DNA from: a virus
Virus record (IMG/VR): IMGVR_UViG_3300034631_000024
Span: 1 to 45,088 of that record
Length of the DNA: 45,088 nt
Strand: one strand, 5' to 3'
Positions 7,537 to 16,897 of this stretch are shown here, one piece after another. Within the stretch, counting starts at the first letter, position 1; every line of letters begins with the position of its first letter. The position numbers and the translations under genes are program-made. Below the pieces are notes generated by a model, which was given only the letters and a program-made list of their open reading frames with translations, was not told the DNA's origin and did not search any database.

Positions 7537-8372
7537 GGCGCCTGGACCAGGACAGCGGGCTCGCCGATGAAGGTGCCCTTGTAGTTACCATCCGGTCCAA
7601 ACTCAGCAGGACCGAAGCCGAATGATACCCGCAAAGCCGCTGGCACAGGGCTCCGCACCGACCCATCCGGCGATACCGAACAGAAGGTGCCATTGTCGAG
7701 ATCAAGCGTCCGGCCAGTCGGCAAGCCGAATGGTGAGCCGCCAGCCACGATTTGCAGGTAACGCCGATCGGAGCGAAACTTCTCTCGCGCCATTCTGACC
7801 ACCCCAGTATCGGGCTCGAACTCGAACAAAACATCGCCACTAGCGGGGGGCGGCTGACGCAGAACGAGTATCGTGTAACTGACCGTCAGGGCGGGCATGG
7901 CGTTTGAGGTCTGGACGCCAAACTCCCGCAGGAAGATCTGGGAGTTTGTGGCAAAGGCGGTGACGCAGCGGGCACGACCATCGGCACTGTCATACTGCAC
8001 CGGGAAGCCGGGATGGATGACGTGCGAACCCAAGAGCAGCATGAAGTCTGGCACAATACCCAGACCATGATTGAGTAGCACATGGTCAACGGCGTGATTT
8101 CCATAGACCTGTCCAGCATTGACCGTTGCCGCGCCACCTGGTCCCGTGCCGGCCGCTATCTCAGGATGATCGATGCTGATAGGCAGGGGACCAATCGCCA
8201 CTTCCATCGGATCATAGTCTGAGTGGTAGAACAGGTGCTGCAGGTTGCCATTAGGGTTGTTGAGCGGCGCATTGCGAGGGGCGTCCGCTTCCTCCATCAG
8301 GCCCGACCCGTTCGGCTCGGTGAACAGTGCCCACTGGCCCGTGGCCGGATCGTTCATGAAAACATCCGCCAT
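7533..8372 (-). CDS. phage minor structural protein, unknown
   Basis: 279 residues. ATG at 8372 is preferred over GTG at 8375 because it forms TGATG with the end of the tail-tip gene. Sequence is beta-rich, with FYHSDYDPMEVAIGPLPISI and MLLLGSHVIHPGFPVQYD. It probably belongs to the tail-tip complex by position. No named family recognised. Confidence 0.6.
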   Translation of the reverse strand: MADVFMNDPATGQWALFTEPNGSGLMEEADAPRNAPLNNPNGNLQHLFYHSDYDPMEVAIGPLPISIDHPEIAAGTGPGGAATVNAGQVYGNHAVDHVLLNHGLGIVPDFMLLLGSHVIHPGFPVQYDSADGRARCVTAFATNSQIFLREFGVQTSNAMPALTVSYTILVLRQPPPASGDVLFEFEPDTGVVRMAREKFRSDRRYLQIVAGGSPFGLPTGRTLDLDNGTFCSVSPDGSVRSPVPAALRVSFGFGPAEFGPDGNYKGTFIGEPAVLVQAP

Positions 8373-11300
8373 CACGTGGACACCCTTATCAGGCCGGTGA
8401 GCCAGTTGATGAGAACCTTGCCATTGACTGACCGCTGAATGCCGTTCTCATCGAACAGCGCGATCGGCGTGCCGTCAGCCAGGAAGAAGACGGTGTTGTC
8501 GGCGGCAAGGCCAATGCGACTGGTGCCGTCAGCGCGGATGTCCACGAAGATCACCGCCGTGCCCACCACTCCGCCGTCGTTGGTGGTCTGCAGTCGGCAC
8601 GCCCAACGGGCGGTAAAACCGTCGGGCGCCGCAACAACCTCTCCCTTCAAAAGGACTTCGGCCGAACTGTTGCCGATCACCGCGCGCATCTGATCAATTG
8701 AGGTCGCGTGAGCCGCAACGGTCTGGGACACTCCAGCCAAAGTCTGGTTGGTCCCTGCGAGGCTCTTATTAGTTCCTGCAAGACCTTCGTTGGTCTGGTC
8801 GACCCGATGGTCAACCTGCTCCACGCGCGTCTCGGTCGCCTGAATACGCTCGGCGATGTTGGTCTCAATCTCGGCCTGAACGACGTTGATCCGCTGACCG
8901 AGAGCCGTGGTTTTCGTGGTCAGCTCGCCTTCAACGCGCGAAACTTCGGTCTTCGACGTCTCCGATACACTGGCGCTGACAGCAAGCTGGTCGGCGTTCT
9001 CCAGCACCTGCTGCATAGCCTGTTCGGCGTTATGTATGGCAGCAGCCAACAGCGCATTTTGAATGCGCCTGGTGTCCCGCGTCGTCTGGACGATGTTGGC
9101 GCCATTGAGATCGGTCTTGCTCTCCACCTGCTCGAAACGGGCGGTAAAGCCAACGACTGCATCTGCAACGGAAGTGTAGTCACCAACCTTCACCCAAAAC
9201 GCCGGGTTTGTTGGCATCTGGTTGGTGTTGGCGGCAGTGGCTCGGTAGATCACGCCGGAGTAGCGGACGAGATCGTTTATAGCATAGGCGGGGCCGTAGA
9301 CGAAGTTTGGAGCCCCAGCGAGCGCCTCCAAGTCGTTGCCAATGTTCTCCAGCTCATCAACGACGAGGGGCAGTTCTTCATCGAAGAACTGCTGCACGGT
9401 GTCGTACTGTTCTTTAAACTCCGCCGTGAGGTCATCTGGGCCAAAAGGCCCCACGATAACCGCTGGCACATCTCCAAGCGTGAACACGCGCTTGGCCCAG
9501 GACCCCTGCAGCACGCCAATCGCTGCCACCCGAAGCACCAGCTTCTGCGGCAACACCGGGAAAGTGAACCGGTTGGCCATTCCGCTATAAACCGGCGTCC
9601 AGGTCTTTTGCGCTTCGGGCAAGCTATCGTCGTCATAACTGACCTCAGCCACATAACCGCCAATTGCACCAGCCGACGGCTGCCACATGGCGTCGAGCTC
9701 AAGCTGAGCGATTCCAGGACGCAATTCGGCATAGAGACCGAGTAGCAGCGGGCGCGCAGGGTTCTGCGGCGGCAGCACCGGCGGCGTCCAGGGCGACGGC
9801 ATGATCTCCGTACCGTCTGCAAGATAGACCTCCGGGGAGTCGATGACGGCGATCACATCCACCCGGCCGGCACTGTTCGGCACCGCCGACGCCACTAACC
9901 CGTTGAACGGCCGCGTCTCGCCGGCACAGATCAGCACTTGCGCAGGCTCTGACCGTTCATCTGGCAGGATCCCGGTCAGCGAGCCCATAGAGGACTCCAC
10001 AAGAGCGCGGTCAGCAGCATCCAGCGTGAAAACCCTGCCGGCGACACTCGTCACCAGGCATGGCCCCCACTCCTGCCCATTCTTGCCCCGGATGATGAGA
10101 TAGACGTCCCCAGTGATGTCGACCTCGGGCGCCCGGTCGATCGTCAGCTCGTCGCCTGCCCGATCGGCGAGCGCGACAGTCTCGACGCCTTCGATGAAGG
10201 GATGCTGCACCAGGACCGGTTCCCCACGGACGAGGAGCTTGCCCTCCCAGTCGGCGGTGAAGCTCACGAACTCCCGGTTGTAGGCATTGACTGCCGCCTC
10301 GGTGATGCTCTCCCGCCAGGCCTGTGCATGATTGGTGATGCCGAACCATTCGATCTTCTGCGGCAGATCGGAGCCAACCGATGCCAGCGAGGCCCTCACC
10401 TCCCGCTTCTGCCAGATCGCCTCGTCGATAAAGCTGCCGGTGACGCTGTCCGGTTTCTCCTCGTCGAACAGCACCAGCTTGTGGCTGAAGCTACCCCGCA
10501 CCACGTTTCGCGGCGAGAACACCGCCCGCCGGATTTGCTTGGGCTCAAGCCGCACGAACCCGATGCGCCCGCCCATCCGCACCGCCTGTGTCCGCCCGGC
10601 GCGCAGCACCGCCCGTAGCGCCTCCTGCACTGTCCAGGACCGGTCGAAGATGGCGTTGAAGCTGTCGCCGCGAGCCGTCCAGGTTGCCGCAAGAGCGGCG
10701 AGCTGCGCCAGATCGAACCGGCTGGTGGTGAGCCCGATCGAGTAATCCGAGTTCATCAGTAGATCTGCCGCAGCCCAGGCAATCGAGCGCGTCTTCTGCT
10801 CGACCCAGTTCGCACCATCCCACACGGGCAAATACCGTCCCGCCGTGACGCGGATCTGGTTCGACGAGAACTGGCTCAGCTGCTCGTTGGCGCGCACCTT
10901 CATCGCCAGCAACGTGCAATTCGCCGGCGTCACAAAATCGGTCAGGTACCCCCGCAGGCCGGTCCAGACAACGCGGTTCACTGCTTCGGCGTCGTCACTG
11001 TCGAACGGCTCATCGGCGAGGAACCGCACCTGGTAGCGCGCCGGCGCGACATTCACGGCCCGGCTCATGCGCTGCGGCGTACGTGTGGCGGCGCTCACCG
11101 TCTCGGCAAAGAGGTTCATCCAACCGCCGATCGGTGCGCCGGCATTGTCGAGCTGCTGATACTGCGCCCGCAGCGCAATCGAGTTGGTGGAGACGGCCCG
11201 CCCGTCGGCCGTCCACAGCCCGCCAGGGAACGCGAAATCGACAGCCAGGCGGTCAACGGTCGTGCCGGCGGCGTTCACCACGAACGGTCCCAACACCGCT

Positions 11301-12115
11301 GCAGGATCCGGCACCGTCTGCCCGGAGACCTCGCCCGAGGTCACCACATTGGCCGGAAACAGCGTGATCTGCTGCCCGGGCTGGATGATCTCGAACTGCA
11401 GGTCGGAGAAGCTGGCGCTATAGCCGCCGGCCGCACTCCAGGCTTCCGTCTCGCCGATCTCGATACGCTCAAGGTCAGCCTTGCCGGCAGTGACGTGGAA
11501 CAGCTGGTAGAGGTACTGATCGTTCCCCTCATATTCGGAATAGGGCCGGCTGGCATGGCGTGGTGCAAAGCGCAGACGCCCATAGAGCACCGGCAGCGGC
11601 TCCAAGGGCGTGGCCTGGTTGGAGGCAGCCGTCACCGAATAGATGGCCTCGGCCGCAGCGCCAGTTTCCTGCGGCGCCGGCGTCGGCATCAACGCATTGA
11701 GCAGGAGCGAGCCGCCGACGAGCAGCGCACCAGAAACCAGCGATGCCCCCAGTGTGCCGGCACCGAAGATGGCGGCGCCGGCCATGGGCGCGGCGATCGA
11801 CAGGGCCAGGGCAGCGATGAGCCCGACAATTTGCTTGCCGCTGCCGCCACCTTCACCACCCCCGCCACGCGGCACGGCGACGAACGCGATGACCTCACCC
11901 GGTCCAATCACCCGAACCGCCCACACGCCGCGCAGGATCGGCTCGCCGTCGAGCACGGCAATTGTCGGACAGGTGAACTGCAGGTCATGCGCCGCAATGA
12001 TCTCGGCAACCGCCATCGGCCGATCGAGCGCGATCGTGCGCTCGGCGGCACCGAACGGGCCGGTGAGCAGCACGGCTTTGCCGCCCGCAGCCATGTTGGG
12101 GTCGTAAAAGTTCAT
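8372..12115 (-). CDS. tail tip / central fibre protein, lambda J-like
   Basis: 1247 residues, the size of lambda gpJ-type host-specificity proteins that form the tail tip, carry the fibre and contact the receptor. The N-terminal part has a Gly-rich and hydrophobic segment near residues 80-145 (IAALALSIAAPMAGAAIFGA). The middle has typical J blocks (YGRLRFAPRHASRPYSEYEG, SDYSIGLTTSRFDL, WTVQEALRAVLRAGRTQAVR, KPDSVTGSFID). A fibronectin-like stretch follows (LELDAMWQPSAGAIGGYVAE). Residues about 1040-1150 form a long coiled coil that ends in near-perfect 7-residue repeats (LAGTNKS, LAGTNQT, LAGVSQT). The last 100 residues are a small C-terminal domain seen in many J proteins (TARWACRLQTTNDGGVVGTA). 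Follows the NlpC gene, as in lambda (K, I, J). Confidence 0.88.
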   Translation of the reverse strand: MNFYDPNMAAGGKAVLLTGPFGAAERTIALDRPMAVAEIIAAHDLQFTCPTIAVLDGEPILRGVWAVRVIGPGEVIAFVAVPRGGGGEGGGSGKQIVGLIAALALSIAAPMAGAAIFGAGTLGASLVSGALLVGGSLLLNALMPTPAPQETGAAAEAIYSVTAASNQATPLEPLPVLYGRLRFAPRHASRPYSEYEGNDQYLYQLFHVTAGKADLERIEIGETEAWSAAGGYSASFSDLQFEIIQPGQQITLFPANVVTSGEVSGQTVPDPAAVLGPFVVNAAGTTVDRLAVDFAFPGGLWTADGRAVSTNSIALRAQYQQLDNAGAPIGGWMNLFAETVSAATRTPQRMSRAVNVAPARYQVRFLADEPFDSDDAEAVNRVVWTGLRGYLTDFVTPANCTLLAMKVRANEQLSQFSSNQIRVTAGRYLPVWDGANWVEQKTRSIAWAAADLLMNSDYSIGLTTSRFDLAQLAALAATWTARGDSFNAIFDRSWTVQEALRAVLRAGRTQAVRMGGRIGFVRLEPKQIRRAVFSPRNVVRGSFSHKLVLFDEEKPDSVTGSFIDEAIWQKREVRASLASVGSDLPQKIEWFGITNHAQAWRESITEAAVNAYNREFVSFTADWEGKLLVRGEPVLVQHPFIEGVETVALADRAGDELTIDRAPEVDITGDVYLIIRGKNGQEWGPCLVTSVAGRVFTLDAADRALVESSMGSLTGILPDERSEPAQVLICAGETRPFNGLVASAVPNSAGRVDVIAVIDSPEVYLADGTEIMPSPWTPPVLPPQNPARPLLLGLYAELRPGIAQLELDAMWQPSAGAIGGYVAEVSYDDDSLPEAQKTWTPVYSGMANRFTFPVLPQKLVLRVAAIGVLQGSWAKRVFTLGDVPAVIVGPFGPDDLTAEFKEQYDTVQQFFDEELPLVVDELENIGNDLEALAGAPNFVYGPAYAINDLVRYSGVIYRATAANTNQMPTNPAFWVKVGDYTSVADAVVGFTARFEQVESKTDLNGANIVQTTRDTRRIQNALLAAAIHNAEQAMQQVLENADQLAVSASVSETSKTEVSRVEGELTTKTTALGQRINVVQAEIETNIAERIQATETRVEQVDHRVDQTNEGLAGTNKSLAGTNQTLAGVSQTVAAHATSIDQMRAVIGNSSAEVLLKGEVVAAPDGFTARWACRLQTTNDGGVVGTAVIFVDIRADGTSRIGLAADNTVFFLADGTPIALFDENGIQRSVNGKVLINWLTGLIRVST

Positions 12116-12130
12116 GTCTGACCTGATCTC

Positions 12131-12535
12131 TTAAGCCGGTACGTGGAACCGGAACTTGCGCCAGCCGACCGCCTCGAGGCTCGGCAACGTGTCGGCGACA
12201 ACGCCGCAATCTTCGATGGCGTGGATGATGATCCCGCCATCCTCTTCCAGCCAGGTGCCGATATGGTACCCGACGGTGTTGCGGGCCATGGTCACCAGGG
12301 CGCCGTCGACCGGCGCCGGGACTTCGGCCCAGCGCTGCCGTTCCGGATGCGCTGCAATCGCAGCAGCAATGGCGCTGCGGCCGGCCTCGCCGGGAATGGC
12401 GAAGTCAGGCATGGTGCGGCCGAACAGATCCCGCTGCAGAACCCTGGCTGTGCCGTAGCAATCGAGCGTGCCAGCGCGTCGCCCGCCCAGATGGTAAGGC
12501 GTGCCGATCAGCCGGTTTATGATCTCGGTGCGCAT
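12131..12535 (-). CDS. NlpC/P60-family tail assembly protein
   Basis: 134 residues of the cell-wall peptidase fold found in siphophage tail tips (as in the C-terminal half of lambda gpK). The motif LDCYGTARVL supplies the nucleophile Cys (C27 counting from the GTG at 12538), and GYHIGTWL the His (H92); a further His (H106) can serve as third residue. The protein probably opens peptidoglycan locally during DNA entry or processes tail-tip proteins. ATG at 12535 forms TGATG with the preceding gene; GTG at 12538 is the alternative. Confidence 0.82.
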   Translation of the reverse strand: MRTEIINRLIGTPYHLGGRRAGTLDCYGTARVLQRDLFGRTMPDFAIPGEAGRSAIAAAIAAHPERQRWAEVPAPVDGALVTMARNTVGYHIGTWLEEDGGIIIHAIEDCGVVADTLPSLEAVGWRKFRFHVPA

Positions 12536-13101
12536 CACGCCCCTCCGAACAGACCGGGGAAGCTCTGGGCGTCGAATGTCCGGCGCGGAAAGCCCTTGTT
12601 GAGCAGATCCACGAAGGTGGCATTGCCCTCAAGCCGCATTAGGGTGGCGTTCACCACCCGCATGGTCAGCTGATCAATGATCATGTCCGGCGCCTCGCTA
12701 GGCGTATAAACGCCCGTCGAGACGTTTCGGACGGCCACCCACTCGCGATAGATCACCTGCGCCGAGGCGCGAACCCGGGCCGCCGACTGCAGCTTGGGCC
12801 AAATCGTGCGCGGCACGTTGTCGAGCGCGATCTTGAGCGATCCGAACGAAGTCTCGGACTGCTCCGGCAGGCTCACCTGCATGGCAAGCGGCTCGAAGGT
12901 TTTCACCTGACCACCGAACAGCGGCGCGGCCGGCTCATAGCGGAGATCCCAGGCCCGATCGTCGAGCGCCACCCGAATGCTGTCGGCGTTACCGGCACCG
13001 CCCACAAAGGCGGGATGGATCAGTTCAAGCGTGTGCACCACATAATCGTCGGCCGGCGCCACGGCATAGGCTTCAGCAAGGGCAGCTGACCAATTCGGCA
13101 T
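12535..13101 (-). CDS. DUF1833-family minor tail protein
   Basis: 188 residues. The start MPNWSAALAEAYAVAPADDY and the block LELIHPAF match the DUF1833 family, which sits between tape measure and NlpC/J genes in many siphophages and is thought to be a tail-tip assembly part. ATG at 13101 overlaps the preceding stop (TGATG). No catalytic motif. Confidence 0.78.
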   Translation of the reverse strand: MPNWSAALAEAYAVAPADDYVVHTLELIHPAFVGGAGNADSIRVALDDRAWDLRYEPAAPLFGGQVKTFEPLAMQVSLPEQSETSFGSLKIALDNVPRTIWPKLQSAARVRASAQVIYREWVAVRNVSTGVYTPSEAPDMIIDQLTMRVVNATLMRLEGNATFVDLLNKGFPRRTFDAQSFPGLFGGA

Positions 13102-13466
13102 CAATAATCCTCGACGTCGAGAGTGAGGGTCACCAGCTGCCGCCCGAAGCCGTCCGGACCGAACTGGTAGGGATCGCGCCCAGCGAAGGAGCAGGTGCGT
13201 GCCGCATAGGCCTCACCGGTCCAGATCTGCATGGTGAAGGGCAGTGTTCCGTCGACAAGCGTATCGCGCACCCAGATCTTGAAAGTACCGAACTGCGCAT
13301 TGCTCATGCTGATGGCGAACTCGAGCGTGGCGATGTTCTTGGTGGTCGAGCGGCGCCGCCGCTGGTTGCCACCTTCAAACTCGGTGGCGAGCGGCGCGCG
13401 GAAGGGTGTACCTTTGACGCTGTCGTCTTCAGCCGCAAAGGGCACCGAGGCGGGCCAGGCCTCCAC
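13101..13466 (-). CDS. minor tail protein (unknown family)
   Basis: 121 residues, beta-rich, no Cys pairs of note; reads WPASVPFAAEDDS at the start and RQLVTLTLDVEDY at the end. Its size and position after the tape-measure region match the small minor tail protein slot (lambda gpM). GTG start shares a base with the previous TAG stop. Confidence 0.65.
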   Translation of the reverse strand: MEAWPASVPFAAEDDSVKGTPFRAPLATEFEGGNQRRRRSTTKNIATLEFAISMSNAQFGTFKIWVRDTLVDGTLPFTMQIWTGEAYAARTCSFAGRDPYQFGPDGFGRQLVTLTLDVEDY

Positions 13467-13771
13467 TAGACGTCATACTCAGAGGCTGCCCGCGACAGCT
13501 TGACCGATTCCTCCACGTCCTCTTTTTGGAGAACCTCGAGCACAGCCCAAGCTGCGCGGACGAGCTCCTCGTGTGTGGCCTCAAGCCCCTTCTGTCCATC
13601 GACCTCAAAGCCAACCCCCACCCGAACTGACGGCCCGATAAGTGGCCGAGTTTCCGGGCCCGACAGCTTGAATTCAACATCGCCCGACACACGATGCCCC
13701 GTGCTGGTCTTTCGGAAATAGAGCGTGTCCAAGGTCACTGACACCAGACGTCGGTCGGAAAAATCAAACAT
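13466..13771 (-). CDS. hypothetical protein
   Basis: 101 residues starting MFDFSDRRLVSVTLDTLYFR at the ATG that has GAGGAGG seven bases upstream; an in-frame start 15 bases earlier lacks this. The mix of short beta strands and a C-terminal helix (EELVRAAWAVLEVLQKEDVE) does not match a family I recognise. Lies between tape measure and minor tail genes. Confidence 0.6.
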   Translation of the reverse strand: MFDFSDRRLVSVTLDTLYFRKTSTGHRVSGDVEFKLSGPETRPLIGPSVRVGVGFEVDGQKGLEATHEELVRAAWAVLEVLQKEDVEESVKLSRAASEYDV

Positions 13772-13782
13772 ACTGAGCCTCC

Positions 13783-16125
13783 TCAAGATTGTGGTTTGCG
13801 CTGCAGACCATAGACCTGCGCAATTCCAGTCAAGCGGTTTTCATGCGCCGCAGTGTTGACAATGCTCACGACGACAGCATCCAAATTGATCTCGCCGCCA
13901 GGGCCTCGGGATTGCCTCACGCTTTCGGCCTTCATGGGTTGGCCACTTGCATTCGTGAGATTGAAGTTGATCACCGGTGCCGAGTGGCTTTCCCCGGCCA
14001 CATGCACGCCAAGCCGCCCTTGCCGATCCCGCCCCACTGGCATGATGGCTTCAGTACCAGCCTCGCCCATCAGCCCGAACATCCCACCATTGGCAAAGGT
14101 GAAGAGCGTCGGCCGATCGACCATCTGGTTGGACCAGGCCGACAGCGAAGGGCTGTCATAGAGCCCGCCCCTGGCATTCGCCCGCGGCTGGAATAGAGAG
14201 GTGATCCAGCCACCGATCCCGCCGCCGCCGCCCTCACCTCCAGACATAATCTGCTGGAAGGCGGAATTCATCGCCATCGAGGTGAGCGACCGCAGCAGGT
14301 TCTTGATGCCGTCCTCGGCGGACTGCGAACCATCGAGAATGCCCATGAAGAGGTTGCTGAAGCTGCTGGCGAGCGCGCTGTTGATCTGATCAATCTGTTG
14401 CTGCCGCTCGGTCATACGCTCCATTTCGACGGTCGCGGCGGCATAGTTCTGTGCCATCCCGTCGACCTGCTCCCGCAGTGTCGCGGTGATCGGAATGCCA
14501 GCCTGCCGCGCCTGATTGAGCAACTCGAAAGCCGCCCGCTGCCGCTCGATCTCCATAGTCGACTGACCCACAAGGCCAGTCTCCATGCGCTGCTGCTCGA
14601 TCCTCTGCTGGAAGTTTGCGGCGGATTCCTGCCAGCGTTCGGCTGGGGAGGCTTCGCCGCCCCCACGCGAGGCCCGACGAGCATTCTCCTCGACCTCGAG
14701 GCGGTCAATTCCGCCCAGCACCGTCTGCAGATCCTGATCCGCCTGCCGGCGCAAAATGTCGTCGGGCGAGTTCTTGAGCATCCGCTGGTAGCGCTCTTCC
14801 GCCTGGTCGCGCATACGAGTGTAGCGGTCGCGGAAGTCGGGCATGAGCTCGAGCAGATCGCCTTGCGCCTCATTGTACGCCTCCATTTTCACCGAGATGA
14901 TGGTCTCGACGTTCGTGGGAAGGTTACGAAGCGAGGTGTCCAACTCACCCACTTGAACTCGCGCATCTGAAGCATTCCGCAAAAGTGCGAGAAAGGCCTC
15001 CGCGATGTAGACGACATTGTCATCAGCGCCGCTGTTTTTGAATAGTGTCAGCGCGGTGTCTAGTGCAGCGAACTCATCAGCAGACGAGGACGCGGTCAGC
15101 CCCGCCTTGTCGATAACTGCAATGATTTGCTGCAGCCCGGAGATCATGGCCGGATCACCTCCGGCAGCCGTCATGGTGGCAATGTCGCTCTCTACCTCAG
15201 TCCGCCTGGCCGCAAGCGCTTCGAGACGTCGGTTGAACTCCTCTAGCTTCTTGACGCGGTCACTCTCGATGTCCGAGGCCACAGAGGCCTCTGGCAGTTT
15301 GCCAGCTTCCTCGCGATAGTCAGCTGCGGCGCCCTGTGCCCGGTCATAGCCCTCCAATATCTTGTCGAGCCACTCACGGTGCTTCTCCAGGGAAGTGGTC
15401 GCGTCCTTGGCATTGTCATTGGCCGAGGTGAAAAACTGGATGGCCGTCGCGGTGAGCGCCACAAATCCGATCGTCGCCAGCGAGACGGGGTTGAGGATCG
15501 ATACCAGGGCCGTTCCCAGGCCACGGATCGGGTTCTCCATGCTGTTCAGCACGGCGCTGAGCTGCGTGCCCTGCTGCAGCGCAATCATTATGGGGTTCAT
15601 CCCCATCGCGGCCGTTACGCCCACGTCCTGAAACTGCGCGGCAATGTTCGCGGAGTTGCCGCGCATGGCATTGCTCGATGCAGCGAGATTATCGTTGGCA
15701 GCCGCGAGGCGGTGCGCTGCCGCCGTCTGCTCGTTCATGGCCGAGGTCGTGCCCCCCAGCTGCGCTCGCGTTCGCGTCTCGGCCGCCACCAAGCGTTCAT
15801 GCTTGCCCTGCACCAGGGCGAGCGCCTCAGCACGGCGCTCGACCGTGATGTGGCCGCTCTCGAAAGCGCGGTTCACCACCATCAGTTCGCGCTCCAGCTG
15901 CCGCTGCAGATACACCATGCGGTCGCTCCGCTCGATCAGTCGGTCGAAGTTTTTGGCTGATGAGAGCTGACGGCGGGCCGAGGCCTCCGTCGTCTTGGCC
16001 ATTCCCTCCCCGGTCTGGCTCACCTTCTCCTGTGCAGCGCTGACCTTGTTGAGGTCGCTCTCGACCTTTTCCATGCCTTGCGACTGGCCGCGCACGGTCA
16101 GGTTGCGAATGACATTGGCCTGCAT
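13783..16125 (-). CDS. tail tape measure protein
   Basis: 780 residues. The N-terminal 250 residues are coiled coil rich in Ala, Glu and Gln (MEKVESDLNKVSAAQEKVSQ). They include a block NIAAQFQDVGVTAAMGMNPI typical of lambda-type tape measures. A hydrophobic patch follows at about residues 200-235 (ALVSILNPVSLATIGFVALT). The C-terminal region carries NSALASSFSNLFMGILDGSQ and a Gly-rich segment. It sets tail length and forms a channel during DNA injection. Starts TGATG after the GT extension. Length predicts a mid-size tail of roughly 110-120 nm by the usual 1.5 angstrom per residue rule. Confidence 0.93.
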   Translation of the reverse strand: MQANVIRNLTVRGQSQGMEKVESDLNKVSAAQEKVSQTGEGMAKTTEASARRQLSSAKNFDRLIERSDRMVYLQRQLERELMVVNRAFESGHITVERRAEALALVQGKHERLVAAETRTRAQLGGTTSAMNEQTAAAHRLAAANDNLAASSNAMRGNSANIAAQFQDVGVTAAMGMNPIMIALQQGTQLSAVLNSMENPIRGLGTALVSILNPVSLATIGFVALTATAIQFFTSANDNAKDATTSLEKHREWLDKILEGYDRAQGAAADYREEAGKLPEASVASDIESDRVKKLEEFNRRLEALAARRTEVESDIATMTAAGGDPAMISGLQQIIAVIDKAGLTASSSADEFAALDTALTLFKNSGADDNVVYIAEAFLALLRNASDARVQVGELDTSLRNLPTNVETIISVKMEAYNEAQGDLLELMPDFRDRYTRMRDQAEERYQRMLKNSPDDILRRQADQDLQTVLGGIDRLEVEENARRASRGGGEASPAERWQESAANFQQRIEQQRMETGLVGQSTMEIERQRAAFELLNQARQAGIPITATLREQVDGMAQNYAAATVEMERMTERQQQIDQINSALASSFSNLFMGILDGSQSAEDGIKNLLRSLTSMAMNSAFQQIMSGGEGGGGGIGGWITSLFQPRANARGGLYDSPSLSAWSNQMVDRPTLFTFANGGMFGLMGEAGTEAIMPVGRDRQGRLGVHVAGESHSAPVINFNLTNASGQPMKAESVRQSRGPGGEINLDAVVVSIVNTAAHENRLTGIAQVYGLQRKPQS

Positions 16126-16891
16126 CAGCGATCTCCGGTCTTGGGCTCGGGCTTTTGCTTCTTGCGCTGCGCGGCAAACAGCACATCGTCCATCGCCGCG
16201 ATCAAAGCGACGAAGCTGTTGAATTCGTCGGGGTCACTGATCCCGAAGCGGTCTGCGTAGCGGTCGATCGCCTGGAACGGGATCGGTCCGGCACCACCGA
16301 AGCCAATGGGCCGATCAGCGCTGAGCGTCCACCACGCCTCCCACACGAAGCGCAGGTCTGCCGGGAGCTCTGGGCGATCCTGCAGCGCCTTGGGCTCGAC
16401 GCCGTCCTCTTTGGCGACATCGAGCAGCCAGCTGAGTTTGTCGCCCCAGTCCAGCTGCCACTGGAGCGACGCGGCTAGTTTTTTGCCTTGTCCTCTTGGA
16501 CGCCGGTGGTTTCTTCCTCGGCCACCGATCCCGCCCAGCTGACCGCGTTGCGGAAGGCCACATACTCTGGATCCAGCAGCATCTTCTTGGCGATCTCGGC
16601 ACTGTACGGGAGCGGCTTGCCATCGTCATCCTCCAACCCCTCCCAGTCGAGCAGGACAGTGTCGGCTAGCGTCCGGGCAGCTATGCTGGCCTTGACGGCG
16701 TGGTCGATAATGCGCCCCCCACGTTTGGTGTGACGCGGCGCCGTGTCCGTAAGTTGGCTCAGCACCCGTAGATAGTCTGGATTGCCGATCGGCCGCACCT
16801 TGAGGCGAAGATCGCCCATGTCCGGGATGTCGCCAATCCAGACGCCACCTTCGACCTTCGTCATGTCAGACTTGAAGCTGCTCATTTTCAT
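16125..16891 (-). CDS. tail assembly chaperone fusion GT-like, made by -1 frameshift
   Basis: The reading frame ending at 16125 has no convincing independent start but stays open upstream to the end of the G-like gene. Joining the frames at AAAAAAC (minus strand, 16484 to 16478) gives the G-like protein followed by KLAASLQWQLDWGDKLSWLL, then VEPKALQDRPELPADLRFVW, then GFGGAGPIPFQAIDRYADRF. The second half resembles the small phage chaperone family found in this slot (DUF1799-like). In lambda the same arrangement makes G and GT, both needed to wrap the tape measure and recruit tail tube protein. A GTG at 16346 could be a weak internal start. Confidence 0.8.
16475..16891 (-). CDS. tail assembly chaperone G-like
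   Basis: 138 residues, mostly helical (VRPIGNPDYLRVLSQLTDTA, IAARTLADTVLLDWEGLEDD), the size of lambda gpG-type chaperones. The zero-frame end is GCA AAA AAC TAG, so the stop directly follows the slippery heptamer. Located between the tail tube gene and the tape measure as expected. Confidence 0.85.
   Translation of the reverse strand: MKMSSFKSDMTKVEGGVWIGDIPDMGDLRLKVRPIGNPDYLRVLSQLTDTAPRHTKRGGRIIDHAVKASIAARTLADTVLLDWEGLEDDDGKPLPYSAEIAKKMLLDPEYVAFRNAVSWAGSVAEEETTGVQEDKAKN
16478..16484 (-). promoter_or_regulatory. programmed -1 ribosomal frameshift site AAAAAAC
   Basis: In the G-like frame the minus strand reads gcA AAA AAC tag. This X XXY YYZ heptamer is one of the most slippery in bacteria, and the TAG directly behind it adds a pause. 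After slipping, translation continues CTA GCC GCG TCG into the T-like frame. Confidence 0.85.
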
Positions 16892-16897
16892 GGGTCG

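Noticed and set aside
8708-9745. 345-codon + frame opposite the tail-tip gene
   Set aside because: Antisense shadow of the J-like gene; no domain recognisable.
16315-16629. 104-codon minus frame across the G/T junction
   Set aside because: Very rich in Arg/Ser/Pro and out of frame with both chaperones, whose joined product explains the region.
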